Assembly: GCA_032173965.1 (NCBI GenBank)
Contig: CM063283.1
Span: forward strand, 111,547,108 to 111,611,107
Direction of reading: 5' to 3'
DNA from: Sitta carolinensis
Taxonomy: Eukaryota; Chordata; Aves; Passeriformes; Sittidae
Length of the DNA: 64,000 nucleotides
Position numbers and translations under genes: made by a program. The notes beneath the pieces are model-generated. The model worked only from the letters and a program-made list of their open reading frames with translations, did not search any database and was not told the origin of the DNA. Every line of letters begins with the position of its first letter. Position 1 is the first letter of the stretch. Of the stretch, positions 12,931-25,600 are shown one piece after another.

Positions 12931-13163
12931 TCACAGAAAGAAAAAGGCACCTTTATACACTGATAAAAGTCTCAGGGGAGGTGAATCACCCTTGGTCCAG
13001 TGCACAAAACCCAACAGGATGACTCTGGGCTCAGCTGAACATTCGGCTGACCCGCTACAGCTGCCAGGCTCAGTCACCCTGTTTTCAGTGTCACCTAAAT
13101 AAAGTATTGAGTAGTTTGGGTCCTGTCTCTCTAGATTGCCAGTGTTAGGAGTCATTGCAGTAC
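12931..13163 (-). CDS. Exon 13: cytoplasmic tail and stop
   Basis: The acceptor CCCTGTAG fits the phase-1 donor of the membrane exon, and the frame runs 76 residues to a TGA at 12931. The tail contains NYSILYLGD, in which YSIL fits the YxxPhi internalisation motif. The second half (Cys, Ser and Trp residues, ending FFFL) looks less like a normal tail. An alternative reading is that a weak donor (GTGACA) after YSILYL leads to a further exon not found here. This exon is the least certain of the gene. Confidence 0.45.
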
Positions 13164-16100
13164 CTACAGGGGATAGGCTGAAGAGAAGTTTCTCTGTTCC
13201 TCACTCTACCACGTGTACAATGTGGAAAATTCCATACCTGTTTAAAGGAAGATTCATTAGGTGTTGTTAGAAGCTCAGGAATTTGGCAATGGACATTGGG
13301 AAGGAAAGGGTGGAATTATCCTAAGTTAATAAGCACAATTAACATCGAATTATAAGATAAATATATTAATTTTCTACCTTGCCCAAAATATTTAAGTGAA
13401 ACTGGTGGTTTATCCTATAGGTGCTTGTAGACAAACATTCCGATGAGTCCTGAGGGTTCAACCAAGTATTTACCTGATCTTCTCCTCACACAGATGTAAA
13501 AAAGTATTCCCAGGAGAATCAGCACTAATACAACTCCAAGTAAAACTCCAAGGACAATCACAGCTACTCTCCAGGGGGAACTGTTGTCAGTTGATGACAG
13601 AACAGGCGGAACTGGAAATTTAAAACACATTTTAGGAATGTTAGCTAGAAACAGTAAAAAAGTGGGTGTAAGAAATCCTGGAGCTCTAAGTGACAGCTGT
13701 GTTTTACTGCTTGGCAGCTTTGAAACTTTTGAATAATATTGAAAATGTTTTTGTATGTGGTGAAGATTTGTTAACTAGAAATCTTTTCTGAGGGTCCTTG
13801 TGATCTCTTGGTGACACCCATAACAGCTGCTCTGAGGATTTGCTGGAAGGAATGACGTAGCCTGAGAGTCTTTAGATCCTTTAGTGTGAAGGGAACCCAT
13901 CCCTTAAGTCTGGAACTGGGTATGTGTAATGATTCTTTAATATAGATCCATAATCTGTATGAAATCACTATATGTTCAGTGAATGTTTAGGCAGGTTACT
14001 TTACCTATTTGAATCTCTTAAAAGAGATAAGTTAATTTATCACCTTAATTTAACAGCAGTAGATCTGACCCTTTAATCCCACACCATTAGAGAGGCTGTT
14101 TCAGCATCACTTACACTGCACTTCAGTTTGGTTCCCAAACTTGCTCCTTAGTACTTCACTCAGGAGGGTCTGTATTTCACCCACATCCCTGGATTCTTCT
14201 TTTGGCAGCAGAAAGAGAACATCAGCCACCACACTGCCAGGCCTGAACCCCAGCACGACAATTTCGGAGCGGTCATTCCCCAGTTCAGCGTGCACTCCTT
14301 CAAGAAACTGTGCAACATGAAATTGGTATTTATGCCACTTGTCAGTCAGCTGAGGCAGAGCAGGAACGCACACATCCTGCACACATCAGGGTGTTACATT
14401 TTCTTCACTTACTACTCTTTCAAGGCAATTGCTTTGGGATAACAAATTTTAAAAACTTATGGAAAGAGGATTCCGGAGCGATGCATTGTCTGTGATTGAA
14501 AATGTGAAATCTGAGTTTGACTTCCAAAGTTCCAATCTGTTTAGTTAGTTATCAATGAATAATGCATCAAAACAAGTTGTCCTCCTCCACAAACCCATAT
14601 GGGACCCCGACTGTACAAAATTTGGAATCTACAAAGAGCACCCAATAGTTCTAAAGTTATGTTCAGTGTCCCCTAACCTTTTTTAACACGTGCAGCTAAA
14701 CATCAAGTGTGGTCCTGCACACACTACCAGCACAGAACTTGATGTGAGAGGTTTAAAATTTATTTTTGTTACCAGATTTTCAAAGTCAGGGCGTTACAGA
14801 ACACCTTTGCAAGGAGAGACAAGGGTGTGATTTGCCTCTCAATCATTCTAGCATAAACCAAGTGTATTCCCATGACATCAATCAAAATCGAATCAATTAC
14901 ACTGGTATCTCCAAAAGCAGAGTCTTGCTTAGTGCTTTCATATGGATATAAAGCAAGAACAAGCAGTCCCCTTTTTTTCAATATGACTGGTTGAAATGTT
15001 TTTGTCAGGACTGATCTTTTCAGAAAATTAGGTGTTTGATTCAGCCCACTAAGAGAAGTTATCTTCTCACTGTGGATAAATATGGTATTTTACCTGAAAA
15101 GTCTGAAATATTACTATTTTTCATAGATGATAACAAACCTTGTTCTGAGTCACTGCTCAGTTTTCTGCCTCCATCTTTTCTGTGGGATAAACCCCCACCC
15201 CAATCTTTACATCCCTTTAAGTTCTTTGGCCAGGGCTTCCAAAAATGCTTTTCTTTTCCTCTCTTTGGTGAGCAGTCTAGATAGGAAACCTGACTTATGC
15301 AGGCAAAACTAAAATTTCAAAGCTACAGCTACAGAGTACTGTGGAATATAAAAGAAATAGTTCAACATTCAAATTGGAAGGAAAAAATCCAATATAGAAA
15401 TTGTTTATATTTTCAATCATGTCAGTACAGCCTCTCTTTGATTTTGCCATTTTTTGAAGAAAAGCTGACACTTTGCATGAGGTAAAAGCTTATTAAAAGC
15501 CAGTAAAGGGATTCCTGTCACGTTCAGTCAGGTTGGAGGAAACCTTTTACATCCACTAAAATAAATTTGCTATCCATGAAGTGGAGATGTTAGCAGTCAT
15601 AAGACAAGGTTACCTCCGAGTTGGCGTGGTGAGAACAAATTAATTACTGCTTTTGAAATCTGTGGAGTTTCTTAGCTAAAGGGTATGATCATCACACTAG
15701 AAATAGCTGTGTTAGTTATTTAAAGCAGTCTCAATCTCACAATCTCACAGCAGATTTACCTTTCCAGCAGGCTTACATACATCAGGATTCCTAAGAGGTG
15801 TTGAAATTATTAGGTTCTTTTTTTAACGAGCTGCTAAAGACAGTTGAGTGGCAGACTGATGCTTCTGCCTGTCAGCATTACCAGCTCAAAGCTTCCCCTT
15901 TCTCTCCTCATTTCCCCCCACTCCCCGAGATGGACCCCTTGGTACTTTGTCCAGCCCTGCAACCACTTCCATGAAGTAAATCTCCAATGATCTGGACTCA
16001 CAGTACACACTTGAAAAGTTTTCATGCTTCCAAGTCTGTGCTGAAATGCTGGTTTTGAGGTTTTGAGTAACATTTTTTTTTTTTTTTCCTCCACAGGCAT

Positions 16101-16629
16101 CAGTTTAGTGAAGTGGGAGAAAATAAACAGAACGGGATGTTCCTTACAAAAATAGAATTTTAATGTGCCTTTCACTAAATAACTTGTATTTGAGGATGGC
16201 TTAGGGAATATAGCCCTCCACATTGGACAACGGGCTGTCTGTCCTTGGCAGATTTTGTGTTTCCTATAATGTTTTTTTTTTCTTTTTCACCTGCTAGAGT
16301 CTTGATTTAACAATGAATGTAGGAGACTAAGGTTGCTAATCATAAGCCTTTCTGCAGTTCATTCATGTTGACAAAGAAGATTGCATCAACTTACCTTTGT
16401 TCTGATCCTTTCAGATGTTGCTCTGTAGGCTTCACTATCAGAGTTATAAAGTATATTATTAAATGTCTGGCCTTTAAACCACATTCTGAAGGCAAATGCT
16501 TGGTGATCTGGAAAAAAATTTAAAAAGAAGAAAGGCTTAGGTGAATCCCAGGATTACCTCCACGATTGGTCTTTGGACTTTATTATCTCATGTATTTATG
16601 ATATGAATGGATAAAAACAAAAAGTAATA

Positions 16630-16686
<57 letters not shown>

Positions 16687-19600
16687 CAACAACATCAACA
16701 ACAATAATAGTGTATTATGTGTGTCTAATGCAGTGGCTTTGGAACCTTCAGAGCTGAATCTCTCCAAGTTTGTCAGCCATCACAATCCTCATGACTTGTT
16801 CACCATTCCTGTATTACTTAGGGTGCATCCCACTCCCTAATTCAACAGCCACTCTCCCATTGATTCCAGCAGAAGCAACACCAGCCTGTTAGACTCTGCA
16901 AGGCTCTGAGTGAGTTTAAATCCTCCTGAGTAGGTGGATGAGCCCTGAGCCAAAAGAAGAAAGCTTTACATAGAAAAGTCCAGACTAAAATAGAGCTGGA
17001 AGCTGACACTGAAGTTTGATGGAGGCAGCTTCTTCACCAAAGTGTGAACTTCAGATGCTGTGTGAACTGACATAATAAAGCAGATGGCAAAATACTCATG
17101 GGAGATACTATATTGTGAAATAATACCCTGTAGTTATGGATAAACAAATGTTAAGGTTCCATAAACTTACTGGAGCATACACTGCTTTTTAAGTCAGAAC
17201 AGCCAGTACTTTGTGCTGAACAAAACTCAGTTTTTTCAAAGCAGGAAGCAGGATCTGCAAAATAAATGTAAAAATCAAGAAAATCGTTTCTGTGCCTGAA
17301 TTATTAATGCTAATAAGAAAATTATGGAATAGGTTAAAGTCTAATTATGGCCAAGGAGTCACCTAAGCAGCAGTTCCTTTGGCCCAGTGAAAACTTAGAA
17401 TTGCAAATTATAAAACTGGAGCATATCAAAAGAGAGGCAGGTGGTGGGTGGGTAGGTGGTATTTGAGAACTCACTGAAATAGCACTGAGATCTCTTATGA
17501 GAGCTAAAGATATAGGTTGTGCTATTACGTGCTTGTAAAACTCAGGTAAGCTAGTTGGAGTTTTCAGAAGTAAAAGTCACCTGCAATTTCTTTTGGAAAA
17601 AATATGCATCCTGGAGTCTCAAAACCTCAGTATGCTTGTCTGAACTTGTTAATCTGAATTATTTATGAAGGATCAAAACCCATTAAAGGCTGGTATAGCA
17701 GGTTTTATGTGGTTAGCTCATTGGATGATGTCTCTAGTTCTCATAGAATTGAACATAATCTTTAATTTCACAAGAAATATGGATGACTTGGTCTTTATTG
17801 CTCTTTTTAATTAGCTTACAAACAATTTTCTGGTAGGGCAGATGGCTCCAGGTTACAAAAGGAAACCATTTTTTATTTTTCTCCTGTGAGAAACTAATAA
17901 ATGAAAGCCAGTGAACTGAAGAATTGAGATATTTCAATAGAAATAATGATGAGAATTCCTTAGTTTTGTGGTTCTAAAGACAAAGAGAGAGGGTGAGTCC
18001 ATCAGAAGGAACCTCCACAATCAACTGTCAAAATAATTGCTTTAGAAAGGTTTCGAGAATAATCAGACAATCCACTAGAGAACTCAAAAAAGGATTGCAA
18101 CAAGGACATTTATGATTTAGTGGTCAAGAAATGCTGGAAGAAAGCAACAATTGCCAAAAGTCAAGTTAGATCTTTCAAGTTGTGTAAAAAGAAATTGTGA
18201 GCATTTTCTGAGCCACTGGGAAAGAACAATAAAGTGCAGCACAGTTCTATCAAATGTGGATCATGCCAAAATATGCCAAAATAACCCAGTGGCTGCCTTT
18301 GACAGACTGACTTTTAAATCTCTTCCAGGGATGGAAAGCAGTAGTATACAGTGCCAAGTGGTAATTTGTTTAGTGGAAAAAGTTTTGTCTAAAGGAATTG
18401 GCTAAGGAGGAGATGGCAATGGGGAGTTTTAAAAGGAGAAACTTTGATTTATGTGTCATATTCCTTCAGAATCAGTTTCAGTACAGAGACACAATTAAAC
18501 TTTTTGCCTTAATGTCTATAGCCTAGGATGAAATTAAAAAGGAGCATGTAGAACCTAAACTTCACACTACCAGATTATTTTCTGGTAAATTTACAACCAA
18601 AGTATCCTGACTTCTGTACAGAATTATCTGTCTCAATAATACAACATGATCAGAAATTTCACAGAGCAAGCTCTCACTCTTGCAAGCTCCTGTTTAATTC
18701 AAGTAGTCCTATCCAAATAAGGGATGAGTGAAATAAATAAAAATGACTTGCAGCAATAAGAGTCTGTGAGATCAGATCCAGATCGTATCACAACAAGATA
18801 CTGTGGGTTTATATTCATTAAAATGAAATGCCAGGGTGGTGGAGGAGGTACCTGTTCGGACAGTGACTGAATCCTGAGTACCCTCAGCACAAGATGACAC
18901 TGCCACAGAAATGGTGTATGCACGGCCAGGGAGCAGGTTTCCAAACACAGCTCTTGTCTCGTTTGTAGTTCTTGTACTTATCTCCTTTCCATCCTTGACA
19001 GAGATGGTGTAGAGGCTGCCATCGCTGCTGCTGGTCCAGTTGAGTTGTATTTCTTCTCCAGTCACCTTCTGAACTTCGATGGACACTGTCACTGTAAAGT
19101 GTGAAAGTTTCATACAGCTGAGAGCAGTTCATTTCACTTCTGCAATTCCACCCATTTATGATTGAAGAAAAAAATACAAATGAAACCAGCATAAATTCTT
19201 GTGTGTTTTTTCAGAGCTGATTTCAGTTTTCCACCTCATTCCCCCAAAAGAGCAGAAGTGAACCATTTGCTCTATAGGCAGAAATCATACATTAATGTAC
19301 TTTGTTTGATGACTCCAAAATGCAAATGGGTGACATTTGCTTATTCTAGCCTTTGTGACTGCAGGCAAAGTGTGGTAAATGATCAGAATTGTACAATGAT
19401 GCTATAAGATAGTAGAGAATTGATGAGGCTGGTTGAGAAAAACATGAGCATTCTGAAGTGGACTGGTATTTGACTCATCCTGATATCCTTAAGGAGGATG
19501 TATTTCTAAAATACCACCAGAAAAATCTAAATTCAGAGCAGTAGAGAGGCATTTATTAAATGTGCTTCATAATAGGGTTAAGAAAACTCACCTATCACAG

Positions 19601-22600
19601 TGGTTTATGTCTACAAGCATAAAGCAGTGAACACTTACTGGGTCCAGGAGAGCTTTACCAAAGTGTAGAAACTGCTTTGATTGATATTTGCATAATTATG
19701 CATTTTCAGTGATTTTATCAGGCTTCCCTTTCTGAATTTATATCCATGAATTCTACCTCACAGCTGATATGACCAGTGAATAAGAATATTGTGCCTAATT
19801 GGATAATTTTCATTCTTCTATTCAGTATCAAATATTTACTTACTGCAAGGTGCTGACGTAAACGTGGTAGTGAAAACGGAATTAGATGTAGATCCTGTAA
19901 ATCCAGTTGTACTGGTGTTTGGAGGGACAGAAGTTGTTGATGCTGTTCCAGTTGTATTGGTGGTGGTGTTTGGAGGGACTGAGTTTGATTCTGTTCATTT
20001 GTATTGGTGTGTTGGAGGGACTGAGTTGTTGATGCTGTTCCAGTTGTATTGGTGTTGTCTGGAGGGACTGAAGTTGTTGATGCTGTTCCAGTTGTATTGG
20101 TGGTGGTGTTTGGAGGGACTGAAGATTGTTGATGCTGTTCCAGTTGTATTGGTGTTGTCTGGAGGGACTGAAGTTGTTGATGCTGTTCCAGTTGTATTGG
20201 TGGTGTTTGGAGGGACTGAAGTTGTTGATTCTGTTCCATTGTATTGGTGGTGGTGTTTTGGAGGGACTGAAGTTGTTGATGCTGTTCCAGTTGTATTGGT
20301 GGTGGTGTCTTGGAGGGACTGAAGTTGTTGATGCTGTTCCAGTTGTATTGGTGGTGGTGTTTGGAAGGACTGAAGTTGTTGATGCTGTCCAGTGTATTGG
20401 TGTGTGTTGGAGGGACTGAAGTTGTTGATGCTGTCCAGTTGTATTGGTGGTGGTGTCTGGAGGGACTGAAGTTGTTGATGCTGTTCCAGTTGGATTGGTG
20501 GTGGTGTTGGAGGGACTGAAGTTGTAGATGCTGTTCCAGTTGGATTGGTGGTGGTGTTTGGAGGACTGAAGTTGTTGATGCTGTTCCAGTTGTATTGGTG
20601 GTGGTGTTGTCTGGAGGGACTGAAGTTGTTGATTCTGTTCCATTTGTATTGGTGATGTTGTCTGGAGGCTCTGGAGTTGCTTGTTCTGTGAAATAGAAAT
20701 TTGGAGGCAGTGAGCAGAATTTATCTTGAAGTTGACCAAGTTTATGCTTCTTATTTTCACAAACAACTTTCAAAAAACAAAAAAGCCCAGAAAGCATGCC
20801 TCTATTGCTTTTCTAAATATTTAACAGTATTAAATTTTAATACATACACATAAAATCCAATCCCTCCAAGGCCAGTGTACATAATTATATAAGATATTGC
20901 CTTAAGAGGGTCAGGGAAGGGAAAAGACTTTATATGCAATTTTTTTAAGGTTTGGTTTTTAAACTTATATAAAGCAGTTACGTGGAGGTAGATCCTGGTG
21001 ACAAACTCTCCCTGGAACCTGGGGACTCTTATCAGTGAATCCTTTGTTGCATTGGCAGGAATAAGTGGCTCCTTCAACAGTGCAGTTAGCATTCTGGTCA
21101 CAGTCATTTAAACCTGGCTCACAGCTATTCCTTGCTACAGTGGAGTTAAACAAAACAGAAGAACAGATTTAAGTCAGTATTGGAAAAGAGATAAACCAAG
21201 TTTGTCTTTCCCCACCCAAATCCCATTTTACCAGATGTTACTATCAGCGAAAAGTACACACTACTGCTTAAACTCACAGTGATGGACAAATTCATACCTT
21301 CTACAGAAGTATTTTGAAGATCAACATCAAATATTGTGCTCCTGTTAAGAGCCTCTATAAAAGCATCTGAAATCTCTTGTTTTGTTACATTTTGTGCAAC
21401 ATCCGACACAATGTAAAAGCCAAGAATCACACTGCCTTCCTTGATGCTGTTAATTTCAATACGTATTTTTGTTCCATTTTTTAATTCTTGTATCTTCTGT
21501 GGCAGATATTTTGTTATCTGCAAGGTAAAAGATTTAAGTTAGTATCTATTTTTCTTCTTTAACATATAGCAATATGCTAGCCATAATTCAATGAAAAGCA
21601 GCTCTCACAGTAGGAGAATATGCATAACTTCCAGAAGGAATTTTGGTTAAATCAGGGCCTCAGAGGGCAGCAATATAAATAAAAAATTACTTCTGCTTCA
21701 TTTCTAACCATCACGTAATCTTTCCCACCCACATTTAAGATATTCATACCTAGATCCTCATGACTATTTGCATTAGGAAAAGCTCAGCAGAAAATAAAAT
21801 CTTAGTTTATAATTTCTAAGCAAAATACCTCCATAATGAACTTATTTTCAAACTCCTTAAATTCTGGACTTGATTGGTTTTGATATTGAAGCTTGAAATC
21901 TTCATTGGTAATTCTAGTGGTTCCATTGTAGACTTCAGCAGCTGTGGTCATATGAAAGAATAACCAGACAAAATAAAGTTATTGTTTAAAAATGGTTTCT
22001 CAGCTAAGTAAGGCTTGAGAATTAGAGTGCATGAAGCTGGGAGAAGCTAGAATATTGAACCATTGTGGTTCTAGCTCAGTGAAGTTTTGAATTTGGCAGG
22101 AGGACAAGTGAGGCTCTGGATCTTAGCCCCATTAAAAATTTGCAGTCTGACTTTAAACTTCTGACAGTTTGGCCTCCTTTTGCCTATTTATTTCAGTATG
22201 TAGCTTATTCATGCCCAGGTAGGTGCTCAGTGTAAAAGGGCTTCATGTTCAGGCATTAATGTGTTAGTTTGCTATCAGAAAAAGAAAAAATTCCAGAGGA
22301 AATACCTGTCTGAACGGTCAAGGAGGTGCTGACATTCTTAGAGCAAGTTGAAACACCCACGGATATTTGGTACTGACAATCAGAAAGCAGATTTTCAAAA
22401 GCAGTGCTTGTTTTGTTTAGGATTCTCTCCTCCATCTCTCCCGATTTTCCCAGCAGTCTCACTGTGTAAGGACTGTCTCCTGTGCCACCTTGAGGTTCCC
22501 AGCTGAACTGTATCATCGTACTGGTCACATTCCACAGCTGGATGGACAAAGTGATAGGAGCTGAAAAGCAAAACGGAAATTCTTGTGAAACACGTAGTTA

Positions 22601-25600
22601 TAGTCAGTGTGTCTTCAAGGAACAAAGTGTTAGTGGAAAACTGAGAGCCTAGGGAAATACTGAAGTCTCTGCAACGTTTTTTATAAAGATGTAAAACATA
22701 GAATCATATCACAAAATCACATAATGGATTGGAAGGGACCTTAAAAATCATCTGGTTCTAACAGCCTGCCAAGGGCAGGGACACCTTCCACTCTCTCCAG
22801 GCTGCTCCAAGCCCTGTCCAACCTGTCCTTGGACACTTCCAGGGCTGGGACATCCACAACTTCTCTGGGCACCCTTTGCCAGGGCCTCCCCACCCTCCCA
22901 GGGAAGAATTTCTTCCTATTTACTCTAGCCCTACCCTGTTTCAGTTAAAAGCTGTTTGTCCTGTCACTACGTGGCCCTGCACAAAGTCCCTCTCATAAGT
23001 CCCCTCTAGGTACTGGAAGGGGTTCTGAGGTCTCCCCAGAGCCTTCTCCAGGCTGAACAACACCAACTCTTTCAGCCTCTCTCCACTGCAGAGGTGTCCC
23101 AGCCCTCTCAGCATCTTTGTGACCTCCTCTGGACCTCCTCCAGCAGCTCCATGCTTTCTCATGTTGAGGATCCCCGGTGGAGGCAGCTCTGCAGGTGGGG
23201 TCTCACCTGAGCAGGGCAGAGGGGCAGAATCCCCCCTCCCCTGCTGCCCACGTGCTTTGGATGCAACCCAGGGCACTTTTGGCTTTCTGGGCTGTAGGGG
23301 CACATGGCTAAGTTGTGCCAAACTTTTCACCCACCAATCCCCCAAGTCTTTCCCCTCAGAGCTGCTCTCAGTCTGTTCACGCCCAGGCTGTGTTTGTGCC
23401 TGGCACTGCCCTGACCATGGGCAGGACCTTGCACTTGGACTCACTGGACTCCAAGAGGTTCACAGGGGGCCACCTCTGAAGCATGTCCAGGTCCCTCTGG
23501 ATGCCATGCCTTCCCTCCATAGTGTCCACTGCACCATGCAGCGTGGTGTCATCAGCAGTGATCACAATCCCACTGTCAATGTCACCCACAAGGACATTAA
23601 ACAGTGCCAGTCCCAGGAGGAACCATGGTCACTGGGCTGGCCTTGGCCATTGAGCCATTGTCAAAGACCAAGCTGTACCTTCTTGTGTGTGTGCAAATCT
23701 CCTACTGCATTCCATGAACACTGTGACTCCAGAGCAGGGAAGGATCAACCCTTTGGACTAAGAGATCTTGAGGAATACTGTTATGCACTGAAAATGGAAG
23801 CTGTGCTGCCTTTGTTTTTTGGGTGCAGAGTACCAAAAGGTGCGTTCTCCTCTTTTCTATCTTTGCTTTACTTTTTATCCATTGAAAAATGATGAAAGGT
23901 TCATTACTGTATATTCTTTGAACATGGGCAGATAGCCCTTTGGCAAAAAAATTAAAAATACGCTGGAAAAGAATAAGTATTGAAACCAATGCGATTCGAG
24001 TTAGCAAAAAAAACCTCGACTGGATTCTCCCAATGAAGGAAGTGCCTCTAGTATTCCATTAAAGGAAATTTCAAGACCAAAATCAACAAAACCCAATAAA
24101 AACCAACAAAAATCAATAAAAATTAATAAAACTTCCCATTGACATAACTTGGCCTATGTAGCGTAAACTGCATAGTATTTTACTCCTCAGGCACTGCCTA
24201 ACACAAAGTGTCATTCCAAAAATAACTCCAGAGAGGAACAGCAGCTTTTCAGAAAATGGATAGATGCAGAGATTCATATTCCTGGATTAAATTCCCAGCT
24301 TAAAGTAGACATCGTAAAAAGCTCAAATTCCAACCAAAAATAACAATAATGAAAGAAAATTATACTTGATTCTTCCAAAAAAATAGAACAAAGTGAATTC
24401 AGCGTCATGCGCTAAAATACTCACAGCAAGTAGAAGAAGGATTAACAGATGTTGATATGCTAAGGTTCGTCGTGGACGGGGTTGCTGAGGATGTGGAGGG
24501 GAGGGAATGGGAGCTCTCGGCAGTGGGCTCAGCTGCAGTTCTGCTCCCCTGGTTCATGGTGGAACTCTCCCCTTCTCCAGGAGGAGTCGTGACTCTGCTG
24601 CCCACAGAGGCCGTGGCTGTGGGAGGCGAGGGGCTCCCCACGGAGGGTGGAGTGGCCGTCCCCTCCTCGGCGGGCTGTGACCCACACCGGGTGAGGATGG
24701 CCTGTGTCGGGTGGACTGAGGCACCGTGTCCCCGCGCTGGCCCACAGCGGGTGTGAGCGCCCTCGTGGCACCTGAGGAGGGAGAGGAGCTGGGACCCACA
24801 GGCCGGGGAGGATGGGCCCTGTGTCATGGCACCTGAGGAGGGAGAGGAGCTGGAGCTGGACCCACAGGCCGGGGAGGATGGGCCCTGTGTCATGGCACCT
24901 GAGGAGGGAGAGGAGCTGGAGCTGGAGCCCACAGGCCCAGGGGAGGATGGACCCTGTGTCATGGCACCTGAGGAGGGAGAGGAGCTGGAGCTGGGACCCA
25001 CAGGCCAGGGGGAGGATGGACCCTGTGTCATGGCACCTGAGGAGGGAGAGGAGCTGGAGCTGGAGCCCACAGGCCTGGGGGAGGATGGACCCTGTGTCAT
25101 GGCACCTGAGGAGGGAGAGGAGCTGGAGCTGGAGCCCACAGGCCTGGGGAGGATGGCCCTGTGTCATGGCACCTGAGGAGGGAGAGGAGCTGGAGCTGGG
25201 ACCCACAGGCCCAGGGGAGGATGGACCCTGTGTCATGGCCTCCACTGTCCCAGCAGAGAGCGGAGTGGGGGACAGGGAGGAGAACACGAGTGCCGTGGGT
25301 GGGTGGGCTGTGGTGGCCACGGGCGTGCCAGGGCTGCTGCTGGCGCTGCTTTGCTGTGCGCTGGGAGTCTCAGCTGGAGAGCCCCCAGGAGAGGAGGAGG
25401 TGGAGGAGAACATGGACGAGAATGAGGAGGAGGAGGAAGAGCGGCTCGTGGTGGCCGAGCTGAGATGCGGGGAGGAAGCGGTGCCACCCTCCGTGCCCAT
25501 GCTGGGGGCAGTGGTGCCAGTCCCCGTTGTTGGCAATGCTGGGCTCGCCGCAGTGCTCTGGGCAGACATCCCCAGTGAGCTCCCTTCCCGTGGTGTTTTT

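Noticed and set aside
19864..20519. + strand open frames of Val/Leu/Gly/Thr-rich repeats
   Set aside because: Antisense of the 51-bp coding repeat.
22941..23892. Open frames of 167 and 257 codons on the two strands
   Set aside because: They fall in the CR1 insertion and are not host genes.
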